DNA of 64,000 nt. It comes from Zychaea mexicana. Lineage: Eukaryota > Mucoromycota > Mucoromycetes > Mucorales > Lichtheimiaceae. Under the pieces are notes generated by a model, which was given only the letters and a program-made list of their open reading frames with translations, did not search any database and had not been told where the DNA came from. Shown here one piece after another: positions 24,345-36,404 of this stretch. The stretch is taken from contig NW_026516805.1 of the NCBI RefSeq assembly GCF_025766255.1, positions 39,831 to 103,830 of the forward strand, given 5' to 3'. The position numbers and the translations under genes are program-made. The number at the start of each line of letters is the position of its first letter. Positions within the stretch are counted from its first letter, which is position 1.

Positions 24345-25596
24345 TAGCAGAATGGTAGAAAGCAAAAGCGAAATGTCCAGATGGTAAAGTGTGGAATGGA
24401 GCAGTGTCGTCAATTGGAAGACCACATATAGAGATTGAGCAGTTATTAGTTTGGAGAACAGAGGTAGTAAGGAAAAGGGAAGAAAAGCCGTTTGATACTT
24501 ACCATAGGTATTACTACTTGAGACACGTTGAGATTTACTAGCAACCAGTCGAGTGGATGATATATCTTATAGCATGATAGAGTGTTAGTAGTCAATTCTT
24601 GTACGTATTTGTGGAGACCATATAAAAAAGAAACGGAGAGAAACCTTACATCATAACCACTCGATCCTGATAGCGAAAATGAAAGCTATAACCTAAAGAA
24701 CATAATCAACAAGAGCTATAAGTATATAGCAAGAGCTTACACATATCAACAATCATATAGCACACAACGTATAGATGAATAAATAATAACTATAAATTAT
24801 TGTATTAAGTTATATATGATAAAAAAGTTATAATTTTGTTTTCTGTATAAATATTAAAGAAGAAATTAATTATGTTTTGAGAATAATAAAAAAATAGTTT
24901 AAACATAAATTATGGTGTAACACATAATTTAGTTTAGTTTATTTTCAAAAGTTATAATAATATTTATCATTATAAAAAATAATTTCCAAAAACATTTTAT
25001 TCATAATGAATAAAAATATATAAAATAAAAACATAATTTCTTTATTAATTGAACCAAGCGGAATGGTAATGAGCATCCCCTCCTTTAGTTGAGGACGAAG
25101 GACGAAAACTAACTTGACAATGAGATTTAGAGGTGGAAGGTTGCAGAGGGAGGCAAGCCTTTCACGAGTAAATTAACATTAACAACAACTCTTTTTAAAT
25201 TATATATAGAAATTAATTATTAGTTATAATTTGTTCTTCATAGTACATGATGATATAACATACCTGGTGAATGGGTACTTGGCAATTGGAAAAGGGCAGG
25301 AGAAGTATGAAAAGTGGAAAAAGTGAAAGAAAGAGATAAAAAATGGATGTATGGAAAACACGAAAAAAGAGAAAGAAAGCCGTACATGCAGACTAGCTTC
25401 TTTTCCATCCTCACTATGCATAGGAAGGAGACCATCGATCGATCTATCCTATGATAAAGTGTTCCCCTTAAAAACCCCTCAATACAATCTGCCTTCTTTT
25501 TGCTTTACCTTCCCTCACGTTTAACTACTAAAAAAAAGTGAATAGGTAGCAGTTAGTGTACATCCATTGAGTGTTGTATATTAAGACTCTGTGTAG
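24345..25596. other. Left start of the 30-kb cargo; AT-rich repeat at 24780-25150
   Basis: No gene seen. The AT-rich block ends in GAGGACGAAGGACGAAAACT and AACTTGACAATGAG; a similar AT-rich block with the same kind of end (GAGGAATACTTGGACGAAGG then GCTTGACAGTGA) occurs at 48235-48515. They are probably two copies of one short non-coding element. Confidence 0.45.
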
Positions 25597-26646
25597 ATGC
25601 CTACTATAGGAGAACGTAATGCCGCCAGAGAGCAACGGAACGCCGAGCGTAGGGCGGCAGTTGAGTAAGAAAACGCCAGGAACGTCGTTTTGAATATGGA
25701 GGATCGCCTCAGGGCATTGGAGGCGCGAAACTTGGCGCTGGAGAACCAATTTGAAGCGATGGGGAACGTCGTAGCCAGACAGAACCTGGCCATACAACAG
25801 CAGCCTGTGCCCTCTCCTGCTGAACATCTAGCTCGAGCCGAGGTTCCAATGCAACAACCTCCAGTGCATCGTTTGAGGCATGTTTCTGTAAGAAAACTAA
25901 TGGATATATCTAGGTAAATAGCCGATTAATAGTATCATCGAATTATAGTGCGCAATCCGCCATTTCCATCGTTCTCTGGGAGACGGCGGCTTCCAGTTGG
26001 ATGCCGATTATCGTTCAGCACGCAATCGCGCTGTTCGTACCCGCATCATGTCGTACATCGATGGTGGTGGACGGTACCAGTTATCACACGCTGAACTGTC
26101 TACAAAGATTTACGACTTTTTTGCTAATATGCGTCGTGAGGGTCGTCGGTCGGCTGTGCGTGCAGCACAAAGAAAAGTGTCGGCTCGCCGAAATAGTCGT
26201 CGCCACAGTGTAAGAAAAAGAAACAACCATCCATTCTTTTTAGTATAATCAGTTCTGACACAGAAAGTAGAAGCACAAGCGCCGACTTCAAGTTTACCGA
26301 CAGCATCAGGCACAGCTGGATGCAACATATCCGGGAGGGGAGGCATTGCTCCAGTTGGAGTACATGTCTGAAGAAGAGACGGACGTCGAAGGTGATGGTG
26401 ACAAGCGTTTGGTTGTACTCAAGCCCTTGTGGAGGAGTGAGAGGGTAATTGTTGTGTGCTTGTTTGGTAAATGCGTCGAAGTTGTGTTTGACAAATTGTT
26501 TGTAGGCAAATGAGTTCTTAAGCACACTCGACGGACTGAGACCGGACGCAGACGTCAATAGATTGATGCGGGTGGATGGTGTTGGTGGTGCACCTTTGTC
26601 TGACGATGCAAGAGCGCAATTGGAGGGTTGGGCAGTTGATTTTTAA
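25597..26646 (+). pseudogene. Putative DNA-binding accessory gene of a CACTA-like element, one in-frame stop
   Basis: Four coding blocks join with short introns. The first has RNAAREQRNAERRAAVE, a TAA stop at 25666, then a heptad-like helix MEDRLRALEARNLALENQFE. The second has DADYRSARNRAVRTRIMSYI and a basic EGRRSAVRAAQRKVSARRNS ending at a GTAAG donor. The third has HKRRLQVYRQHQAQLDATYP, MSEEETDVEGDGDKR and LVVLKPLWRSER. The last has ANEFLSTLDGLRPDADVNRL and stops at 26646. A basic region followed by a coiled coil suggests a DNA-binding oligomer. It is convergent with the tnp2-like transposase 0.56 kb away, as TnpA/TnpD-type gene pairs often are, but the pairing is inference. The TAA replaces a residue in the helix (a CAA-to-TAA change would explain it). 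Confidence 0.55.
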
Positions 26647-27208
26647 GAATAAAAAATAAAAAAAATGGTTGCACGGCTTCGTGTCGTGTGGGTAAGGGGT
26701 GGGCAAAAGAAAAGTTACTATTGCATATGCAGCTGTTGTTTTCGGAGTGGGGGGAGTCTATAAAAAATATCACTCGTGGTAAATGTATCTTTTTTCTTTT
26801 TTGGCCACTGCTCTTAGACACGTCACTTCTTTGTCATCTCTTATTGCAGCACAGACAACAGAGTCACTCAATGTGCTCGTTAAAGCTTTACAAACAGCAA
26901 CAGTGGAAAAGCTTTTCGTCTAATCTGGTAACCATAACATCTTGCTGTACGATTAGTTTCGATTCAAGTTCGATAAAAAGTCTTAACAACCGTTCTCATA
27001 AGCTACATAATACGAATTGGTACCTGGTGTGTATACAGCTGCTGGTAGCTTTGCTCTTCTTTCGTTCGCACCGCATTGGATCTCGAATTTAACTTCATCT
27101 TTTTTTTGCAACTTAGTTACCGAATTTCCCTTTGCGATATACAACACTTTAACTCATCAATAATAGCGGAAACTTAGAAGGGACGGATAAGAAAAGTCAA
27201 CGCTTTGA
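26647..27208. other. Spacer between the convergent CACTA-like genes
   Basis: No gene seen. Short frames here are not splice-consistent. It is presumably the 3' untranslated and terminator region shared by the two genes. Confidence 0.4.
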
Positions 27209-30200
27209 TTATGCTAGCATCTTTTTCGCCAAGGGAAGGACTACTGTTCTAGCATTTGCACTAGTTTGTGCACCCAGTTTCACAACAGCAACTTGTCCAT
27301 ATAAACGATGGACCGGTACAATACAATCCATCGCTTCGCCTCGAAAACGACTACACCAAGTTTCAACGTAGGGATCCACGAATCGTCGGCCGTCATTGTC
27401 TCTGTGGATGCTGTACCATCGAACATACGCAAAAACATGCTCTCTCTGCTGCCCACGAATCAACTGCACATGCCGAAAGAAAAATTGGATCTCGCATGGC
27501 CAGGCCATTGCTTCTCCGCGATCGTCTACGTGGAACAGAACTTGAGCGTGGGCACCACGTCGCGATCTCGCTTCAGCACTGCAGTAAATCTGCCCCATCA
27601 TCGTTATCGTCTTCATTTTCCAGTACTGGTTACTGATGAAAACTTGCCCATCACCAGCTTGGGTATAGTGAACGAGATGATCGTCATATACAGCACGGTA
27701 AAATGCCAACAAGAAACTGTACAGTTGCTCAGGCATAAACGCTATCCGTCCATAATGCAAAGGGGTTACATCTGGCGGCAGCGGCTCACTTCCTGTAACG
27801 TAGTGGTTGGTACCAACATCCGTCGACAACGCCAAAAACGCATGAACATCGAATTGACGCTGGACAACATCAGCTGCGCGTGGGATCGGCTGTACAAGGT
27901 CAAGGAACCGATTCAAAAAAGAGAAATGGTGTTGGTGGTGCTGGAAGTGGGCTTCAAACGAACGGACAAAATCGCGAGCACCAGTCTTCTGCAAGAACTT
28001 CTTCATAAACGTGATTTCAAACGAGTCTTTCTGATTGGTGTCGATCTCTTTCAGATAACCGTTGTACCGTTCAAACGAGAAGAGCCAGTACGCGTACAAC
28101 GGCCCAAAATCCTCGATCGTCGCGTTCAAATGCATATGCAGGTGCATGTTCGGTGTGATTTCTTCTGGGCCATACAACCGTTCAACACCAGTGCAAAATT
28201 GCTGGAGCAGGTTGTTCGCTTCTGCAATTTCATCCACAGTAATCGATGGCTTGACCAGCAAGCGACACGCATCAACAAACATCAGCCAGTTTTCGAGATA
28301 TCTTCTGGGAAGGTGGCCGTCGAGCACAAAAGGCGAGTATACAATGCACCATGATTTCCAATCGTCAGCGGTCATGAACGAGAAGCCACTTTCGATTTTT
28401 CGGCTCAAGGTAACATAGTCAGGAGGAAGAACAATGCCATTCGCCAGCACCTGCATCTGTTGGAGGTCGGTTCAGTCAATGAGGTCTCTGTCCATCCAGA
28501 CCTTTGCCATGCGCTTTGCCGTGCCGAGAAACAAGTTATGCATCGGGTCGATGATGGTGCAACGGACAGGATCAAAGTAGCCAAGACGATGCAACTCTGA
28601 CCATCTCGTCCCATTTGCGCGTTCCAGATCTCGTCGAGCACTCATCGTCTCTGCACCCCGCCACTGCTCAGCACATGCTCGATTGTCCTCGAACGTCCGC
28701 AAGTCCCAATTTTCGACATCAAACCCAGAGTAGTCAATGTTGGTTGTGCCAGGGAAAACATTGAATTGGCAAACGCATTTGTGGCAGGCACAAAGGCTCG
28801 CGTGCGACGTAAAACCGCTGGTTTTCCGTGCAGCAGGGATATCGCAAGCATTAATGAACAAGGCGAAACGGACACAAGTTCCTTGTGGATGCTCGCGCGT
28901 ACTGATCGATTTTCCACTGTACCATTCCAACAATTCATCAACCAGGGGTCGAAGGTAATTGTTTATGTCGGTTGTGCTCGCTTCTCGTGGGCCAGGCATT
29001 ACACCAACAAGAATGACATTCTCTGTCTTGTAGCGTTCGGATCGTGGAAGATTATTGATGGTCAAGTAAATGGCACCGCATGAATAAGTCGAGTTTAGAA
29101 ATGGCCCAAACCAGTCAATGTTGAGTGTCAACAGCAGTGAACGGCGCTGCTCGACGAACGGGCTGCCGTCACGACCACGGAACTCTCGCCACATATCACC
29201 ATCGTATATGTCAAAGAAGGTGTCGGCAACGCGTCTTCGATTTCGCCATTCCTCGCACTTTGCTTCAAACCCTGGCCGCCGAAAAAGTCTATCAACACTC
29301 GCAGACAAGGGCTGATATGCAAACTCCTTAATGGGAGTCCAAGGATTGCCTGCCACTTTAAACAATTCATTGCCGCATAAGCTGTTGTATCGGATGTCGT
29401 CGTTCGTGCATGTTCTTGGGCACTGTGGATCATTCGAACGATACAAGCTGTGACAGCGAGGACAACACACATATTTGCGCAAGTGGTCAGTCAATGCAGA
29501 GAAGCCAGTAATGCGACGAAGTGTAGCAAGCGAGGTAGGGATCGAGAAGTTTGGCTGCAGATCACTTAGAAGTAGGACACAAAAGTCAATGATGGTGGAG
29601 GAGAGATGCTCGGAGACAAAGTGTAGCTGGAATAGCACGAGGAAGAGAACGACGAGGGCAAAGGGGTGCGGGTAGGTGTGAACCTCGGTAACGGTAGGAG
29701 GAGGAGGATGAAGGTGAGTGTCTATTTTTCAAATAATGAGATATATAGTATGGTTAAAGTCTGTTATTTGCTTTAATAAATTTTTTTTTACAAACCAACC
29801 TGGTTCAATATTGGCAGTTCTGTCAAAGTTGCCTCCATCATAACCAAACTCAATGTCTTCAGCATTTACAACAAGATCGTCGGCGGACAACTCGCCATTG
29901 TCAGCCTCATTGTCTTCAGCAGCAAAAACATTATCCTCGACAGAAAAAGGAACATGACGACTAGCTGCAGCGCCTACAAGCCCAACAATGATAAATAACT
30001 TATTCACATCTAGTATCATTGTAACAGCTCATCATACCAGGAGAGGAAGGATCAGCTACTACATCCGTATCCATATCCATATCGTCGCCTGAAAGCAACG
30101 GCGATGGTGAGGATGGATGTCCTTGTCCGAAGCTAGCCTCGATAGAAGCTACGATAGCATTCACTACATATGCAACGCATAATATTACTAACTAATCCTC

Positions 30201-30375
30201 GAAGAACGTGCCTGAAAGAAGTACCATTGTGTGAAAATCCATCTGTAGATTCATTAAGAATACACTGCTGGTGATAGTTTCGGATTCTATAAGGCACCAT
30301 TTGATAGCCGAAGCTTGTCGACGCACATGTAGGACAAAAGCATGGAAATAAACGCCCTTCGCCATTGTCCTCCAT
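27209..30375 (-). pseudogene. CACTA-like transposase (tnp2 family), single in-frame TGA
   Basis: Starts at MEDNGEGRLFPCFCPTC (30375) with an N-terminal CxCxxC cluster typical of tnp2 proteins. Small exons follow, including 29973-29800 with an acidic linker, then a large exon from 29721. The phase fits at the 29800/29721 junction. The large exon has YVCCPRCHSLYR, a second Cys cluster, LLLTLNIDWFGPFLNSTYSC, AIYLTINNLPRSERYK, VILVGVMPGP, and CTIIDPMHNLFLGTAKRM. A TGA at 28472-28474 follows MDRDLID, and the same frame then stays open for 415 residues to 27209. Both parts together span 810 codons. It is thus one gene with a single nonsense mutation (CGA-to-TGA is a likely origin), unless translation reads through. 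Terminal CACTA repeats were not found. Confidence 0.75.
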
Positions 30376-30497
30376 TGTGAAAAAAAAAGTGTAGATTAAG
30401 AACAAGATCAGGGATTCCAATAATTGTACTGAGTTTCTCTTATTTTTTTAATACTACATTGTAAGCACATTATGCACTTCCCCTTTGGTCCTATTTT

Positions 30498-30583
30498 CTT
30501 ATCATGCGTTACCCTCCTCAGTGCAACGCAAAATATTTTCTTATCATGCGTTACCCTCCTCAGTGCAACGCAAAATATTTTAT
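30498..30583 (+). repeat. Tandem duplication of a 43-bp unit
   Basis: TTCTTATCATGCGTTACCCT plus its continuation through CAACGCAAAATAT is present twice head to tail, just upstream of the tnp2-like gene. Confidence 0.85.
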
Positions 30584-30889
30584 TACAGGGCAGGAACATG
30601 ACCCTGTGAACGCTAAATTGTTGGTCGGGGGAAGGGTGCATGCTTGCATTTTATATAGTTCAACGTATTGTTGTTTTGCTACACTAATGGCTATTGCATA
30701 AGAAGAAAAGTCCAGTAGGGGGTATAGTGAATGCATCAAAAAAGAATAAATGTATGAAAATGATGTTGTTCATCACAGATATTGTGCATGAGCCCCTTTT
30801 TCGCTTGTACATAAAGGAAAACAGCGTAAATGACTACTGAATTTGGTTGCTGCATTTGCTACAGGCTGCATATTCTTTTTTCTGGCGCA

Positions 30890-30947
30890 CAACCTGGTGA
30901 TAGGTAGATATCACCCTGTTTTCAAACATGGTGATATTTACTTTTTC
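30890..30947 (+). repeat. GGTGATA / TATCACC repeat motif
   Basis: Contains GGTGATAGGTAGATATCACC and CATGGTGATATTTA. The same short inverted motifs occur more densely at 53815-53960. Each of the two sites adjoins the far end of other repeats in this window (the palindrome here, the DDE-chromodomain 3' terminus there). Confidence 0.5.
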
Positions 30948-30955
30948 GCGCAGTG

Positions 30956-33530
30956 TGTTTCACTCATGACAAGAAGCTTGTAGGCTAATGTACAGGAAAT
31001 GGCAAGGGTGCGTCAGAGACTCACTGTGCGCATAAGCCTATTTTGCTACTGTGGGAACAGGGCCTGAGTGTTTCCCCTTATTTCACTTTACCTGGGTTGA
31101 GTTTGAAACAAATTGGAGGCTGGTGGCAGAGGTAGGTGGAAAGTGTGGGGTTTGTTAGCAGCAGCAGGGAGGAAAAAAACAATAACCAAAGATCCTTTTT
31201 TTTCTCATTACCATTCGCCATGGCAAATCAACAGCTTCGACGCATACTTGTAAATGGCTCCTACTCTCTTCACGATGAATAAAAAACAAGGAAAACAAAA
31301 CGGCACAATCCACGGATTTATTGAAAAACGAAATGAAGGTAACTGTTTTCTTGAAAAAAGCATGTACTCAAGATTTATAAAGGAGTAGACCGCCATTACT
31401 GCTGCTTAAAAAAACGCTGGATAAGTGAACAAGGGAAGGAAAAGGTTATCGGTTGTGCTTGAGGCATAGCTTTAGTGGAGATATGCTCATTCAGAATTAC
31501 TGCTTCTTTCTCATTTTCTCTGTATATACTTGATGCACCATCTTACACTAATCCAACGTCAAACTTACGTGTGTAATACAACATCGTCCTCTACCTGCAC
31601 AAACCATTCGTACTCACAACAAGAACGACGCAACAATCTTTTTCTCCATTACTCAAACACAATTATATACAACATGACGCTGATCCGCCATTGGCTTGTA
31701 AAACATACAACCTGACGCGATTACTTTGCTCCTTTTGCATATACCAACGTTAACATCGCCAGTCTTTATGGAAAATGAGCTATAGATAGCAGGAAGGATA
31801 ACTGACGGGTTTCTTTCCTTTTGTGTTGCTGTGGATTGGATGAAAATAAAGTATGTTGACCAGAAAGACAACGAAGAAGGTTCTACAAGAGTTATACAGG
31901 TGCGAAGGATGTTGTTTCGTGGTGAAGGATGGTTATTATTATTATTGATATTGCATGGCAGAGCGTCTGGTGCCATGCACAGTCTCGCATTTGTGAACCT
32001 ATTTGTAGCCACACAATTCTGAGATGCGATCCTTGAAGATCTGCCATCGAGCAGTAGGAACGCACACGATTTCATTAGGAATGAGTGCAAGAACTCCACG
32101 TACAGTCGAGTGAGAGAGAGCGTAGCGAGTCGTCAAGGGTAGTAACTTGTCGGTTGTTCATAGTTGTTTTTATTAACAATAAATAAAGTTGCTGTTGTAA
32201 TAGCAAAGAAACTTCCTCCTTCATAACAACAAACGCCTTTTCTTCTTTATCCCTGCCATATTATCATCACCGCTCAGAGCTATATCTATAGTTTTTATAG
32301 AAGCACTTGTAATAACATGCAATCCCATCTCACACCCGTTTATGCAGACAGCTGAAACATAATGACTACATAATGTATGATCTTTTACTTTTATTTTTTT
32401 CATCCCAACCATAACATCTACAGTAACAGTAATAAAACCCTACATACCACCCATCAGCATATATAACTACCTTATCCATCAAGACCGGCAATGTTCGTGT
32501 TGGTATATGCAAAAAGAAAAAGGTAATCGTTGTTGCCATCGTGTGTGTGCGAGTACAGTGAATTGCAGAGCAGGATTATAGTTGTGGTGGTGTGTATGCA
32601 TCATAGGAATATAATTATCATCGCATTGATGTGAATACAAACAGCAAAGAAAGAGATGACCGTCATTACGATGATGATGTGCTTGAGCGTACAAGTATTA
32701 AAACAAAAAGACCGGCGTCATAGTCGTCATCGTGTGATATGGGCGTACATGATAGTGAAAAATAAATGCGTCAGGCTGTATATTTTGCAAGTCAATGGCG
32801 GATCAGCGTCATGTTGTATACAATTATGTATGAGTAATGGAGAAGAAGATTGTTGCGTCGTTCTTGTTGTGAGTACAAATGGTTTATGCAGGTAGAGGAC
32901 GATGTTGTATTACGCACGTAAGTTTGACGTTGGATTGGTGCAAGATGGTGCATCACGTATATACAGAGAAAAAGAGAAAGAAGCAGTAATTCTGAATGAT
33001 AATATCTCCACTAAAGCTATACCTCAAGCATAACCGATAATCTTTTCCTTACCTTATTCACTTATCCAGCGTTTTTTCAAGCAGCAGTAACAGCGGTCTA
33101 CTCCTTTATAAATCTTGAGCACATGCTTTTTTCAAGAAAACAGTTACCTTCATTTCGTTTTTCAATAAATCCGTGGATTGTGCCGTTTTGTTTTCCTTGT
33201 TTTTTATTCATCGTTAAGAGAGTAGGAGCCATTTACAAGTATGCGTCGAAGCTGTTGATTTGCCATGGCGAATGGTAATGAGAAAAAAAAGGATCTTTGG
33301 TTATTGTTTTTTTCCTCCCTGCTGCTGCTAACAAACCCCACACTTTCCACCTACCTCTGCCACCAGCCTCCAATTTGTTTCAAACTCAACCCAGGTAAAG
33401 TGAAATAAGGGGAAACACTCAGGCCCTGTTCCCACAGTAGCAAAATAGGCTTATGCGCACAGTGAGTCTCTGACGCACCCTTGCCATTTCCTGTACATTA
33501 GCCTACAAGCTTCTTGTCACGAGTGAAACA
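30956..33530. mobile_element. Palindromic (foldback) element with two 763-bp arms
   Basis: The left arm 30956-31718 and right arm 32768-33530 are reverse complements with few mismatches, equal in length, around a 1,049-bp spacer. The outer end is TGTTTCACTC then TGACAAGAAGCTTGTAGGC. No transposase motif is present in arms or spacer. The longest frame (148 codons, 32099-31653 on the minus strand) lacks recognisable features. It could be a non-autonomous element with long terminal repeats or an inverted duplication. A transcript across it would form a long hairpin. Confidence 0.75.
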
Positions 33531-34493
33531 GCCATACTACTACATCTTGATATTGGCTTTGTACTGCTAAAATTCTATTATGTCTTGACTATAATTGAAA
33601 ATTTTAAGTACTCATATATTCTGCTGTGCTACACTTAATATATTATCTACTTCAACTTTTATTATGTCTTAGTTGACTAAAACAATGTCCAGGTTGACTG
33701 TTATTATGTTCAGGTTGTCTATTATTCATGTTTAGATTGATTATTATTCTTGTCCAGAACGATTTTCATTCATGTACAGATTGATTTTTATTTTGTCTAG
33801 ATTGATTATACTCATGTCCAGATCGATTTATATTCATGTCCAGGTCTTTATATTCATATCCAGATCGTTTTATATTCATGTCCAGATCGATCTTTATTCA
33901 TGTCCAGGTCAATTTTATATCATGTCCAGCTCGATTTTCATTCATATTTAGATCGATTTTCATTCATGTCCAGCTCGATTTTCATTAATGTCTAGCTTGA
34001 TTTTCATTCATGTCTAGATCAATTATTATTCATGTCCAGATTAACTTTTATTCATGTCTACTCAGATTAACATTCATGTCTACTCTGCCTAAAATTAAAT
34101 CCCTTCTGCCTAAATAAAAGTTCAAACGTCTGCTAGGAGATGAAAAATCCTGTATGACAAGTTTATCTACTAAAATCTTTTTAATATCATCAATACCTTT
34201 AATATGTTTTAATTCTGTACGATGCTTGTAATTATAATTAACAATTGGCCAGTTATATTCCAAAAATTCCCACTTATTAACAATAATTTTGTTAACTTCA
34301 TTATTAATCTTTTCATCTATTTGTTGGTTATCCATTGTAATATATTTTTATATTTAATTAAAATTCATTTTTTTTATATTCAATTCTAAAAACATAATAA
34401 TTTTGTAAACATGAGGAATTTTTTGAACCTTAAATATTTTGTTGACCTTAGTTTAGATGAAAAACTTCAACTAGTAAACATCCTCCCTATGGA
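33531..34493 (-). mobile_element. DDE-chromodomain element copy C2, internally deleted
   Basis: On the minus strand it begins with TAGGGAGGATGTTTACTAG and an intact start for 61 residues of the transposase N-terminus (MDNQQIDEKINNEVNKIIVN to LVDKL, from 34335). It then jumps directly to the 3' terminal region with a 21-bp tandem array and ends with TAGTAGTATGGCTGT. The interior (catalytic core, chromodomain, second ORF) is missing. The 5' part matches C1 (17300-17640); the 3' part matches C6 (53295-53792). Confidence 0.7.
33640..34090 (-). repeat. 21-bp tandem array at the DDE-chromodomain element 3' end
   Basis: About twenty degenerate units of the type GACATGAATAAAAATCGATCT read on the minus strand. 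The reverse-oriented partner array is at 53365-53650. Confidence 0.85.
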
Positions 34494-34655
34494 AATATGA
34501 CCCCTTACTAACAGATTTTGTAGTCCTATTACAACAGCTCTTTGTGCAGTGCCATTTAGGACGTTTTTGATTTGGAGGCCAGGTAATATGCATCTCAGAG
34601 CCATTATCACAGTACATTGTTTCATTGAAGGCACCATTTTCGATTAGAAAACTAT
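34494..34655 (-). pseudogene. Merlin (ISXO2-like) transposase relic, N-terminal fragment
   Basis: Minus-strand translation gives NGAFNETMYCDNGSEMHITW, then PPNQKRPKWHCTKSC and KSVSKGSYF. This aligns with the N-terminal zinc-ribbon region of the intact Merlin gene at 18756-20142 (VFSTTMVCDEGSSMELYW, PPSWKRPKWRCSRSC, KSITTGSYF). The fragment stops exactly where copy C2 of the DDE-chromodomain element begins, so C2 probably inserted into it. No other part of the gene is nearby. Confidence 0.7.
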
Positions 34656-35454
34656 TTCAAGTAAATTTTATAATAAGTAAAACTATTTATCATATATTAC
34701 TTATAAATAAAAATAAAGTGAAACCCTTATGAGATAGCATCACTAGGCTTTGCAATCAACTCGGCAAATCTCCTTATAGAAGGAATTGGTTATTAGGGTG
34801 GGTAAAAGACATGCTAAATTAAAAATGGATAACATTGAGGAAGATGAGATACTGGTTGGAAAAATTATACTTAGCCCTTTTTATATTCTTAGAGTGTTCT
34901 TTTTATTTCCACAGCAATATTATTTAGTAATCAGTATTATGTCATTCTTCTCACACAGATTTATATTTGTCATCTACATTCCCGTATATGTCATTCTTTT
35001 TCCCATATAACAACGTTTCTTTTCCCATGTAACAAGGTTCTTTTATAAAATGCAATTATCATACTTACTACTGATAACCCTTGAGCTTTATATCTTTCTC
35101 TAATTGAAATTTCGATCAAATATACCCTTATCCCTTAGATATCATAGTAGCGACTACTTATCTTCTAGTATTTCTCTGAGCTCAACACATCTCGCTATAA
35201 TATAGCTTTTAGTAGTATGTTTCTGTAGCTATTATACCTAGTTATATAAATTTTCAAAATTTTAAAAAAGGGAACGTTTACAAAAACTGACCTCTTAGCT
35301 TCAAATGGCTGGTTCTCTTGCAATTTCTGTGCTGTGGCTTAGCAAATTGGAGATATCAAATTTCAGATATTGAACTATATATATCTAGAATTTGAGGTCC
35401 GATGCGTGACTCTATCTATAATTAGAGGGGGTACCTATATTGCTCATTAGCCGA
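34656..35454. other. Gene-free AT-rich spacer
   Basis: No coding sequence or repeat ends recognised. Confidence 0.4.
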
Positions 35455-35634
35455 TAAAATGATCAGATTACAAAATGACCTGCTTAATATGGCTATATCA
35501 AATGAAGAAATGATTGTTGATAATAAATCTGATAATAGTTCAAATCAGAGTAATAGTGATAATGATGATGTTCCATAATTTAATGAGCGTAGTAAAAAAA
35601 AAAGCGAAATAAAGGGAAACAACGAGCAATAGCA

Positions 35635-35757
35635 TCATATGAAATAGAAGAGATTATTAGGTATAAAACTGAAAATAGTACATATTTGTTTGAAGTAAAA
35701 TGGGTTGGATATAGTGCTGATGATAACAATTGGTTATCAATTGATAAATTTAATTAA
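35635..35757 (+). pseudogene. Chromodomain of copy C3
   Basis: The frame SYEIEEIIRYKTENSTYLF followed by EVKWVGYSADDNNWLSIDKF and a TAA matches the chromodomain pattern Y-x-V-E-x-I-(x)n-Y-L-V-K-W-x-G-Y-x(4)-N-T-W-E-P. Chromodomains bind methylated histone tails; in LTR retrotransposons they steer integration to heterochromatin. Upstream stops and a frameshift separate it from the linker, so this copy is dead. Confidence 0.75.
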
Positions 35758-35927
35758 AGGATTTCTTGAAGGAATATATCAATAAGCATAATCTTGGTAT
35801 ATTATAAAATTGCATACTCTGGGTAATATATCATTGATATCATATTATTTATAAATATTGATTGTATTTAAGGAATGATTGAATTGAAACATAAATAAAA
35901 TGGGTTTCCTATAATAATTTTACTAGG

Positions 35928-36349
35928 TTAAGTTTTTTTCTTTTTCTTTTTCTTGTTTTCTTTTTTTCAATTTTCTCATCTTCAATGTTATTAGATTTGT
36001 AAACAACAAGTTTTTTATTTTTAGGAATATGAAGCTTACTATGTTGACAGCAAAGGTAATCCTTTTTACTATCAAATAAATTTGTTCTGATTTTTCTACC
36101 ACAAAACTGACCATCACGTTTTCCTTTTTTAAATTTATAGGTACAAAAATCATTATTATACTCAAGTATAGAAAGTAGTTAGTTGAAAACAATGACTTTA
36201 TTTTATTTGTAATTTCATTTTTAATTTTCTACAATATTTTTATTAATGTAAGAATCCAATTCATTTTCCATTAATACATCTAATTCTTTGTTAAGATTAT
36301 TACATAATTGGATATGGTTGATTGGGAGGAATTCATTTAATGCAACCAT
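35928..36349 (-). pseudogene. Second ORF of copy C3, C-x13-C ... C-x2-H finger, broken
   Basis: The frame from MVALNEFLPINHIQLC at 36349 has several stops in its middle, then reads FCTYKFKKGKRDGQFCGRKI and KKDYLCCQHSKLH with a Lys/Arg-rich tail. It aligns with the intact ORF at 60157-60534: same start (MV-LN), same C-x13-C, same DYLC-x2-H, same convergent position after the chromodomain. Confidence 0.6.
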
Positions 36350-36404
36350 TTTGATTGAATCTTTGAAACAATTTCTTTTTTCAAATACAAAAATTCAATT
36401 TTTG

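Larger units (their letters stand above)
35455..36400 (+). mobile_element. DDE-chromodomain element copy C3, 3' half
   Basis: Keeps the acidic linker (SDNSSNQSNSDNDDVP), the chromodomain and the convergent second ORF in the same order as the 3' half of C1 at 59098-60540. The catalytic core is absent. Confidence 0.65.

Noticed and set aside
27268..28418. Long plus-strand ORFs (122, 348 and 118 codons) overlapping the tnp2-like gene
   Set aside because: Shadow frames; the minus-strand frame carries the recognisable tnp2 protein.
31653..32099. 148-codon minus-strand ORF in the spacer of the palindrome
   Set aside because: Low-complexity, no motif, no splice context, extends into the arm.
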